A program made the position numbers and the translations under genes. The notes beneath the pieces were generated by a model. It had not been told where the DNA came from. It ran no database searches and saw only the letters and a program-made list of their open reading frames with translations. Positions 5,615 to 11,434 of a stretch of 11,434 nucleotides of DNA are shown in pieces. The first letter of the stretch is position 1. Each line of letters opens with the position of its first letter. Source of the DNA: Anaerolineales bacterium. Its GTDB lineage: Bacteria > Chloroflexota > Anaerolineae > Anaerolineales > Villigracilaceae. The stretch spans positions 1 through 11,434 of the forward strand of contig JADLCG010000236.1 of assembly GCA_020847355.1 (NCBI GenBank), read 5' to 3'.

Positions 5615-5926
5615 ATGTCAAAACCGTCCCGCGTTAAGCAAACTCAGTATGGGCTTAGCGCCCTAATTTTCGCGCTTGTTTCACTCCTCGCCTTGGCGCT
5701 GTATTTTGGAATTTCTGCGCTTCAGATGTCCCCCGCGACTTTTTCCTTTTGGAATGGCGCGATCACGCTCGCCTATTGTGTAACCGTCCCGGGCGCGTTT
5801 CTATTTTTCATTCTGGCGCGGCGCAGTAAAAATGAGGCGCGCAGTTTAGCAAATTTCGCGCTGGCGCTCATCCTCATTCCATTCTTCGTTTTGTTATTTC
5901 AATTTATTTCGTCTTTTTCGCGCTAA
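5615..5926 (+). CDS. hypothetical three-helix membrane protein
   Basis: This is a 103-residue protein of unrecognised family. Three hydrophobic segments, at about residues 14-37, 44-66 and 78-99, predict an integral membrane protein. A basic N-terminus (SKPSRVK) and a basic RRSK loop near 70-73 suggest that those parts face the cytoplasm. The start at 5615 is chosen because it lies right after a perfect TATAAT box; the upstream in-frame ATG at 5549 would lie within and before the promoter. No Shine-Dalgarno is present, in line with a leaderless mRNA. The TAA stop shares bases with the stop codon of the convergent GGDEF gene, with no terminator between them. Nothing in the sequence gives a function. 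The coding bias and clean helix pattern make it likely to be real. Confidence 0.68.
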   Translation: MSKPSRVKQTQYGLSALIFALVSLLALALYFGISALQMSPATFSFWNGAITLAYCVTVPGAFLFFILARRSKNEARSLANFALALILIPFFVLLFQFISSFSR

Positions 5927-7509
5927 GCGCTTTCGGAGAAGGCTTTGACCGAATTCTTCGCACTGTTCTTGACTCCGTACATCGCGCGATCCGCCTGATC
6001 AATCAGCATATCCAAGTCTTTACAATCGTCCGCGCAAAAGGCAATCCCAATGCTGGCGGTGACGCGAGCGCTTTCGGCGTCAATTGGTAAAATGGCGTCG
6101 CGTTCAAACAAATCCAATATATCCTGCAAATCAATTTGCGCGATCATCGCGCGCAGGCGTTCGGCAATCGCATAAGCGATTCGCTCTTCAGTCTGCGGCA
6201 GGATGACCACAAATTCCTCTCCGCCATGCCGACAAAGCACGTCTCCGCCGCGCAGATTCTTTTTCAATTGCTGGGTGATCTTGCGCAAAATCTCGTCCCC
6301 CATGCGGTGACCATACCTATCGTTCACTTTCTTGAAGTCGTCAATATCCAACACAATCGCGGATAACGGCGTGCGCTCGGCTCTGGCTTTGATAAACTCA
6401 CGCTCGGCAAGCTCGTAAAATTTTCGGCGGGTCAAAATACCCGTCAGCGGATCGGTATCCGCCATCTGCTGGATGGTCGCAACCATCCGCGCATTATCCA
6501 GCGCGATCGCCGCATGAGAAGCCAGCAGAGCCAGCAGGTATTGATCGTCCTTAGTGTAGGCGTTCGCCTGATGCGATTGCGCGGAAATAATACCGACGAT
6601 CTTGCCGTGCAAAACCATCGGCACAGCCAGCATAGATTGAATGTGCTCCAAGCCCGAAGCGTAAAGTTCAAATTGAATGCCGCTTTGAGCGATCTCTTCA
6701 ACGCTGTTCACTAGAAAAGATTCGCCCGTATGAACTAACGTGCCGGACAAACCGTGATCCGCATAATATCTTGTCGGCTCTACTCTATGGCGCGGATGCT
6801 CGATCACATACAGAGAGACGATTTCATTCGTCTCCGAAGCGTATGCGTCAATGACAAAATCATCGCAAGACATTACCTTCTCCACCGCCGAATGAATCGC
6901 CTGATAGATTTCTTCTACGTCAAAACTGGCGCTGATTTTATGCGCCGCGCGGTATAAGGCGTCCAGCCTTTCCGCCATCTGCGCGAGGGCTTCTTGCGCC
7001 CAAATTCTTTCCAGCGCGCCGGCGCAATGATTCGCCAAAGCCTTCAGCGTCTCCAGCGATTTTTCCGTGTAAACATTCGCCTGATAACTCTGCGCGGATA
7101 ATACGCCAATGATCCGCCTGCCAGTTTTGACCGGCACGAATAATTGCGAAAGCGATTGTTGCGTGCGGTCGCCAAATATTTGCGAAGCGTCCAAGCCGAC
7201 GCGCTCTTCATAAAGCGATAGAAAGCCGTCCTGCTCGATCGCTTTGAGCATGTTTTCGGTAGGCTTCTGCGGCGGTAGGTCAAAAACAGGTTTTTGTTCC
7301 CCGTCCAGCGTATCAATGATCAGCAAGGCGCGCGGCCTGCCACCTTGCGCTGGGTCGTATAGAATCAAATAGCCGGCTTCCCAGCCGATCAAAACTTGCG
7401 CGGCTCGCAAGATGATATCCGCCGCATCTACAGCGTCGGTCGTCGCGCTGAGGTCTTTGCCCAGGGCGGTAAAAACTTGCTCAATTTGGTCGAAGGAATT
7501 TGCTTTCAT
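5923..7509 (-). CDS. GAF-GAF-GGDEF diguanylate cyclase
   Basis: This 528-residue protein should make cyclic di-GMP from two GTP. Two tandem GAF sensor domains occupy about residues 15-172 and 185-345. Each ends in a parallel SAQS-type strand and a helix (QSYQAN at 140-145, QSHQAN at 311-316), which suggests duplication. The GGDEF domain runs about 350-523, with the metal-binding LDIDDF at 387-392 and the active-site loop GGEEF at 429-433, a catalytically competent variant. An inhibitory RxxD site (Arg420, Asp423) stands exactly five residues before it, so product inhibition is likely. No membrane segment or signal peptide is seen, so it is a cytoplasmic sensor; the GAF ligand is unknown. The ATG at 7509 has no Shine-Dalgarno and follows a TATAAG box by 9 nt, giving at most a very short leader. 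The gene's stop overlaps the convergent gene's stop by 4 bp. Confidence 0.93.
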   Translation of the reverse strand: MKANSFDQIEQVFTALGKDLSATTDAVDAADIILRAAQVLIGWEAGYLILYDPAQGGRPRALLIIDTLDGEQKPVFDLPPQKPTENMLKAIEQDGFLSLYEERVGLDASQIFGDRTQQSLSQLFVPVKTGRRIIGVLSAQSYQANVYTEKSLETLKALANHCAGALERIWAQEALAQMAERLDALYRAAHKISASFDVEEIYQAIHSAVEKVMSCDDFVIDAYASETNEIVSLYVIEHPRHRVEPTRYYADHGLSGTLVHTGESFLVNSVEEIAQSGIQFELYASGLEHIQSMLAVPMVLHGKIVGIISAQSHQANAYTKDDQYLLALLASHAAIALDNARMVATIQQMADTDPLTGILTRRKFYELAEREFIKARAERTPLSAIVLDIDDFKKVNDRYGHRMGDEILRKITQQLKKNLRGGDVLCRHGGEEFVVILPQTEERIAYAIAERLRAMIAQIDLQDILDLFERDAILPIDAESARVTASIGIAFCADDCKDLDMLIDQADRAMYGVKNSAKNSVKAFSESA

Positions 7510-7538
7510 AGTTACAATCTTATACGCGCATTGTAACT
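7510..7538 (-). promoter_or_regulatory. candidate promoter with 9-bp dyad operator before the GGDEF gene
   Basis: On the minus strand AGTTACAAT and ATTGTAACT are perfect reverse complements separated by 11 bp, with half-site centres 20 bp apart, about two helix turns. The spacer holds TATAAG (7524-7519), a good -10 box placed to start RNA just before the ATG at 7509. No convincing -35 lies upstream. A dimeric regulator bound here would cover the -10 box and the start site, so repression is the likely mode. The remaining gap, 7539-7601, shows nothing I can name. Confidence 0.5.
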
Positions 7539-7601
7539 GGATTTACCCGCAGAACTTCCCGCCTAAATAAACTGTTAACCAATCGAAAAGCGTTTGTATA
7601 G

Positions 7602-8381
7602 TCAAACTTGCGTAGCCCTCTGGCGCACAGCCTCATAAGCGATGAGCGCAGTGGCAATCGAAACGTTGAGCGAATTGACCTTGCCGAGCATCGGGATTTT
7701 CACGCGCAAATCTGCGGCGCTCATCCAAAAATCAGTCAGCCCTTTATCTTCCGTGCCGACTGCGATAGCCGTTGGTTCGCGCAAATTGACCTCAGTGAAG
7801 AGCGCTTCGGCGGAAGGCGTTGCCGCAAGTACGCGCATCTTTCTGGATCTTAGCCACGTCAGCGCTTTGGGCGATTCCACCTCGATGGCAGGTACGGCAA
7901 ATACCGCTCCGCGGCTGGCGCGAATGACGTTAGGATTCCATAAATCCACACGCGGGTCGCAGACTAAGAGCGCATCCACATGGGCGGCATCGGCGGTGCG
8001 TAAGATCGCGCCTAAATTGCCGGGCTTCTCAACTGATTCCGCCACGATGACCAGAGGAGATGCAGAGAGTTGGATTTCGTCCAGCGCGCGCTTGGGGAGC
8101 GGAAAAACTCCCAGCCAGCCATCTGGATTTTCACGGTATGAAATTTTTTCAAAGACGGCACAGCTGAGCGTGAGCGCTTCAGCGGCGGGAAAGTCTATAG
8201 ATCGGCTGGCAAGCTCGGGCGCGGTGAGGAGCGTTTCCGGTTTGAGTCCGCTTTGCAGGGCGAGGGTCAATTCATCCCAGCCTTCGACGATCATCAAATT
8301 ATCGCGTTGGCGTTGTCTTTTATCCTCGCGCAGTTTGACGATTTGTTTGATCTTTGAATTTTGCAGGCTGGTGATGTTCAC
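7602..8381 (-). CDS. TrmH/SpoU-family RNA 2'-O-ribose methyltransferase
   Basis: This 259-residue protein has an N-terminal RNA-binding region (about residues 1-95, beginning with the SLQNSKIKQIVKLR type of start) and a C-terminal SPOUT knot domain (about 108-255). The three SpoU motifs are present: N122-L-G-A-I-L-R128-T-A with the expected catalytic Arg, GTEDKGL at 209-215, and IPMLGKVNSLNVSIATAL at 229-246. It transfers a methyl group from S-adenosylmethionine to a ribose 2'-hydroxyl in rRNA or tRNA; which nucleotide cannot be told. The start is GTG, and its first four bases (GTGA) overlap the TGA stop of the upstream ABC ATPase gene, so translation is probably coupled. The Shine-Dalgarno is weak (GGA about 10 nt upstream), which supports coupling. 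RlmB-like, TsnR-like or MRM3-like assignments are all possible. Confidence 0.9.
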   Translation of the reverse strand: MNITSLQNSKIKQIVKLREDKRQRQRDNLMIVEGWDELTLALQSGLKPETLLTAPELASRSIDFPAAEALTLSCAVFEKISYRENPDGWLGVFPLPKRALDEIQLSASPLVIVAESVEKPGNLGAILRTADAAHVDALLVCDPRVDLWNPNVIRASRGAVFAVPAIEVESPKALTWLRSRKMRVLAATPSAEALFTEVNLREPTAIAVGTEDKGLTDFWMSAADLRVKIPMLGKVNSLNVSIATALIAYEAVRQRATQV

Positions 8382-9370
8382 TGATAATTTTCCAAGAGCA
8401 GGCAGGCGGCTTGATGCGCGGCGCTGAGGTTGAAAAGATGCGGATCAAGTTGTTTGCATTTTTCTTCGGCAATTGGGCAACGCGGGTGAAAGCGGCATCC
8501 GCTGGGCAAATTGACCGGGTTGGGCGTTTCGCCTTGCAGGATGATGCGTTTTTTTCTCAGGCGCGGGTTGGGGACTGGAATGACGGAGAGCAAGGCTTGA
8601 GAATATGGATGTTTGGTATCTTTAAGCACGGCTTGCATACTGCCAATTTCAACAATGCGCCCTAGATACATCACTGCCACGCGGTCGGCGAAAAAGCCGA
8701 CTGTGCCAAGATCGTGCGTGATGAAGATGACCGAGATGTTGCGCGTTTTTTGCAATTCGGCTAACAGGTTGATAATTTCGGCGCGAATAGAAACATCCAA
8801 CATGGAGACTGGTTCGTCGGCGATGAGCAGTTGCGGCTCCAGCGCCAAAGCGCTGGCGATTACCACGCGTTGGCGTTGCCCGCCAGAAAGCTGATGCGGG
8901 AAGCGCGTGAGATAGGTTTCAGCCGGCTTCAAGCCGGAATCTTCCAACGCTTTCTTGACTTGTTTCTTTCTTGCTTCGTCGTTCGCGCCAATGCCATGCA
9001 CGACGAGCGGCTCCATGACGATCTCTTGAATGGTTTGGGTTGGGTTGAGCGATTCGTACGGGTCTTGAAAAACCATTTGAATTTTGCGGCGCAGGGCTTT
9101 CTTCTCTTTTTCGGCGAGGTGCGTAATATCCTGACCGTCAAAAAGAATTTGTCCGGCGGTGGCTTCTTCCAAGCCCATCAAGGTGAGCGCCAAAGTGGAT
9201 TTACCGCAACCGCTTTCGCCGACCAAAGCGATCACTTCGCCGTGCTTGAGTTGCAGGTCTATCTCATCCACCGCGTGAACGAGTTTTGCGCCTTTAGAAA
9301 ACCAGCCCGGCTGACCGGCTTGAAAATATTTTTTGAGATTTTTCACTTCGAGAATAAATTCGGAAGCCAT
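8378..9370 (-). CDS. oligopeptide/dipeptide ABC transporter ATPase (DppF/OppF type)
   Basis: This 330-residue cytoplasmic ATPase belongs to a peptide-type importer. Walker A is GESGCGKST at 51-59, the signature LSGGQ is at 161-165, Walker B ends Asp185-Glu186, and the switch His is 219. All catalytic residues are present. The C-terminal oligopeptide-transporter extension (about 255-325) keeps four cysteines at 292, 298, 305 and 323. In a DppD-family structure the equivalent cysteines bind a [4Fe-4S] cluster, so a cluster is likely here as well. The gene starts 6 bp after the stop of the permease/ATPase fusion, with a GAGG in the end of that gene as its probable ribosome site, and its own stop overlaps the methyltransferase start. 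It should form the second ATPase of the transporter. Substrate could be peptides, nickel or glycans, since the binding protein is not in the window. Confidence 0.93.
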   Translation of the reverse strand: MASEFILEVKNLKKYFQAGQPGWFSKGAKLVHAVDEIDLQLKHGEVIALVGESGCGKSTLALTLMGLEEATAGQILFDGQDITHLAEKEKKALRRKIQMVFQDPYESLNPTQTIQEIVMEPLVVHGIGANDEARKKQVKKALEDSGLKPAETYLTRFPHQLSGGQRQRVVIASALALEPQLLIADEPVSMLDVSIRAEIINLLAELQKTRNISVIFITHDLGTVGFFADRVAVMYLGRIVEIGSMQAVLKDTKHPYSQALLSVIPVPNPRLRKKRIILQGETPNPVNLPSGCRFHPRCPIAEEKCKQLDPHLFNLSAAHQAACLLLENYQ

Positions 9371-9376
9371 AAAATT

Positions 9377-11302
9377 CTACGCCTCAACCAAGTGACAACT
9401 GACTATGTGATTTTCGCCAAGCTGATGCAAGGCTGGCGCTTCTTTCGCGCAACGCTCAAAAGCGACTGGACAACGCGGGGCGAAGCGGCATCCGGGCGGA
9501 AGCGCGTCTAACTTGGGCGGCGACCCCGGAATAGAAGTGAGTTTTCTCTCGGGCTTGCTTAAATCTGGAAAGGCTTTGAGCAGTTCCTGCGTGTACGGGT
9601 GGCGCGGCGCGTTGTAGATCGTATCCACGTCGGCATATTCCGCCGTGACTCCGCCGTACATCACCAAGACTGAATCGCACATCTCGGCGACAATGCCCAG
9701 ATCGTGCGTGACGAAGAGAATCGCCAAGCCTAATTTTTTGCGGAGCTCGTCTAGTAGCTCCAGAATTTGAGCTTGAATCATTACATCCAGCGCGGTAGTC
9801 GGCTCGTCTGCAATGACAACTTGCGGATTGCAGGAAAGCGCCATAGCGATAATGGCGCGCTGGCGCATTCCGCCGGAGTATTGGTGCGGGAAGTGATTTT
9901 TATGTTCTGGGGAAATGCCCACCAACTCAAGCAGTTCTTCCACGCGCGTATCCAGCGCTTTGGGCGGAAAGTTAGGGATGTGTTTGATAATCGCTTCTTT
10001 GATCTGGTCGCCGACCGTGCGAACCGGATTCAAGGCGTTCATTGCGCCTTGAAAGACCACCGAGATTCCGCTCCAGCGCAGTTCGGATAATTCTTCTTCC
10101 GTCAGAGCGGCGAGGTCTTTGCCATGAAAGAAGACGTGTCCATTGGAGATTTCGCCAGCCGCCGGAAGCAGGCGCGTGAGCGCCATCATCAAAGTTGTTT
10201 TGCCGCAACCGCTTTCCCCCACCAAGCCGATCAATTCGCCTTCGTGCAATTGAAAACTGACGTTGCGAACTGCCTGCGCCACGTTCCCGTCATTGACATA
10301 ATTCACTGAAAGATTTTGAACGTCTAACAACACTGGCGCAGTAGTTGCGCCGGTCTTAACCGGCGCCGCTTCCGCCTCGCTTTGGAAGGAAGGTCTGCTC
10401 GGCATGAGGTGATGCGACTCAAGCCGCGGGTTGAGAACTTGTTCTAAGCCATTGCCCAGCAAGGTGAGCGCCAGCACGATCCAGACAATGCCAAAGCCGG
10501 GCGAAACCAAAGCCCACCATGCGCCCACGCTCATCGCGCCGCGACTAAACGCAAAGTTGAGCATTTGTCCCCATGAAATGGCGGTTGGATCGCTGAGACC
10601 GATAAAAGCCAGAGTCGATTCGCTGAGGATGGCGGCTGAAACGACTAAAATGGCATTGACGATCATAATCGGCAAAACCAGCGGCAAGATGTGATGAAGC
10701 ACGATATGCCAGTTGCCCGCGCCAATGGCTTTAGCGCGCAAAACGAATTTGCGCGATTTGACCGCCAGAGTTTGCGAGCGGACAATCCGCGCAGTGGTCG
10801 TCCAGCCGAAAATGCCGATGACGAAAATAATATTCATCAAACTGGCTTTGGTCAGCGCGACGATGACGACGATCAGCGGTAAATCCGGGACGACGAGCAT
10901 AATATCCGTAAAGCGCATGAGAAAATTTTCCACGCGCCCGCCGTAATATCCGGCTACCAGCCCAATCACCCCGCCAATGACGATTGAAATGAAAGAGGCG
11001 AAGAAGCCAACCAACAGAGAAACGCGCGTGCCGTAAACAAAATTTGAGAAGATATCTTTGCCCACGTCGTCTGTGCCGAGCCAATGCTTGGCGCTAGGCG
11101 GATTGTACACGTCGCTGGAACTGACCCCTTCCGAAGATTTCGGATCGTAACGCGCAATCAGCGGCGCGAACAACGCAACGATCAGCGCCACTGCGATCAT
11201 CAAAACGCCCGTCAGCGCAACTCGATTGCGGGTAATGATCTTCCAGTAGTTCACCCGTTTCGCAGGCGCGGCGGAACTTGCTTCAGCAAATTGAATATTC
11301 AT
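9377..11302 (-). CDS. fused peptide-type ABC permease/ATPase (DppC-DppD)
   Basis: This 641-residue protein joins two subunits that are usually separate. Residues 1-295 are a DppC-type inner-membrane permease with a first helix at about 29-50, the HWLGTDDVGKDIF motif at 73-85, further helices to about 285, and an EAA-type coupling loop around 189-210. A flexible Ala/Pro/Ser-rich linker (296-323) leads to a DppD-type ATPase. There Walker A is GESGCGKTT at 362-370, the signature is SGGM(R)Q at 476-481, Walker B ends Asp499-Glu500, and the switch His is 533. Four C-terminal cysteines (605, 611, 618, 636) match the [4Fe-4S] site of the family. The ATG lies 6 bp after the upstream permease stop, with GAGG (minus strand, 11310-11307) overlapping that stop. 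The fusion is in one clean frame. Such fusions are annotated in some Actinobacteria and Chloroflexota. With DppB and DppF types it would complete the importer core. Confidence 0.93.
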   Translation of the reverse strand: MNIQFAEASSAAPAKRVNYWKIITRNRVALTGVLMIAVALIVALFAPLIARYDPKSSEGVSSSDVYNPPSAKHWLGTDDVGKDIFSNFVYGTRVSLLVGFFASFISIVIGGVIGLVAGYYGGRVENFLMRFTDIMLVVPDLPLIVVIVALTKASLMNIIFVIGIFGWTTTARIVRSQTLAVKSRKFVLRAKAIGAGNWHIVLHHILPLVLPIMIVNAILVVSAAILSESTLAFIGLSDPTAISWGQMLNFAFSRGAMSVGAWWALVSPGFGIVWIVLALTLLGNGLEQVLNPRLESHHLMPSRPSFQSEAEAAPVKTGATTAPVLLDVQNLSVNYVNDGNVAQAVRNVSFQLHEGELIGLVGESGCGKTTLMMALTRLLPAAGEISNGHVFFHGKDLAALTEEELSELRWSGISVVFQGAMNALNPVRTVGDQIKEAIIKHIPNFPPKALDTRVEELLELVGISPEHKNHFPHQYSGGMRQRAIIAMALSCNPQVVIADEPTTALDVMIQAQILELLDELRKKLGLAILFVTHDLGIVAEMCDSVLVMYGGVTAEYADVDTIYNAPRHPYTQELLKAFPDLSKPERKLTSIPGSPPKLDALPPGCRFAPRCPVAFERCAKEAPALHQLGENHIVSCHLVEA

Positions 11303-11308
11303 AATGCC

Positions 11309-11434
11309 TCAGGCCGCCTGCACGCGCGGATCAAGATAGGAGTAGGTCAAATCCGCGATGAAATTCGCCGCCACCACGCTGACCGCGATCAAGAGAAATG
11401 CGCCTTGAAGCATGGGAAAGTCCGTCCGGTTGAC
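11309..11434 (-). CDS. DppB-type ABC permease, C-terminal end (partial)
   Basis: Only the last 41 codons and the TGA stop lie in the window; the gene continues beyond the right edge. The tail reads VNRTDFPMLQGAFLLIAVSV, then a last hydrophobic stretch and LDPRVQAA. This closely matches the conserved end of DppB/OppB permeases, where a (R)D(Y/F)P-x-(L/V)QG segment precedes the final helix and a YLDPR end. It is the first permease of the importer, and its stop is 6 bp before the fused permease/ATPase start, so the genes are co-transcribed. A binding-protein gene would be expected further upstream, outside the window. Confidence 0.88.
   Translation of the reverse strand, partial: VNRTDFPMLQGAFLLIAVSVVAANFIADLTYSYLDPRVQAA

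Noticed and set aside
7588..7606. Weak hairpin GTTTG/CAAAC after the TrmH-family stop as a terminator
   Set aside because: It has only 5 bp of stem and no real T-tract, so transcription may continue into the GGDEF gene.
7642..8427. 261-codon plus-strand frame opposite the TrmH-family gene
   Set aside because: The opposite strand carries all three SpoU motifs. This frame is Ser/Ala-rich and motif-free, typical of an antisense shadow.
8831..9511. 226-codon plus-strand frame opposite the ABC ATPase
   Set aside because: It runs through the reverse complement of Walker A and signature regions of a clear DppF-type gene and has no own start signal.

Overview
The window looks like chromosomal DNA of a bacterium, most plausibly a member of the Chloroflexota (Anaerolineae-like). 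The reasons are a fused Dpp-type permease/ATPase, a GAF-GAF-GGDEF protein, mixed Shine-Dalgarno and apparently leaderless starts, moderate GC with a bias for gcg/cgc codons, and short palindromic intergenic DNA of a kind I associate with that group. This placement is inference from style, not from a marker gene. I see no rRNA, tRNA, CRISPR array, phage gene or transposase.

Left part (1-1750). An AT-rich leader carries a candidate promoter with a 22-bp dyad and precedes a small SET-domain protein-lysine methyltransferase. A hairpin that can terminate in both directions separates it from a convergent DUF3592 membrane protein. Between the DUF3592 gene and the next plus-strand operon lies a 150-bp element with 17-bp terminal inverted repeats and perfect 10-bp direct flanking repeats. 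It has the structure of a MITE, and it carries an internal 70-bp palindrome.

Middle (1517-5531). A good sigma70-type promoter is followed by a 26-codon leader ORF with a strong ribosome binding site, a strong intrinsic terminator, and then two ABC exporter half-transporters. The first has Asp in place of the catalytic Glu and the second has a degenerate signature motif. Together they fit a heterodimeric BmrCD/LmrCD/TM287-288-type exporter with one degenerate ATP site. The leader ORF plus terminator has the layout of ribosome-mediated attenuation, as known for bmrB-bmrCD, and I regard it as the most interesting system here.

Next comes a small three-helix membrane protein (5615-5926), apparently translated from a leaderless mRNA. 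Its stop codon overlaps that of a convergent GAF-GAF-GGDEF diguanylate cyclase.

Right part, minus strand (11434 down to 5923). The end of a DppB-type permease is followed by a DppC-DppD permease/ATPase fusion, a DppF-type ATPase and a TrmH/SpoU-family RNA 2'-O-methyltransferase whose GTG start overlaps the dppF-type stop. These four are tightly packed and read as one operon for uptake of peptides or a similar substrate. The GGDEF gene lies 92 bp further on, behind its own candidate promoter, which is covered by a perfect 9-bp dyad.
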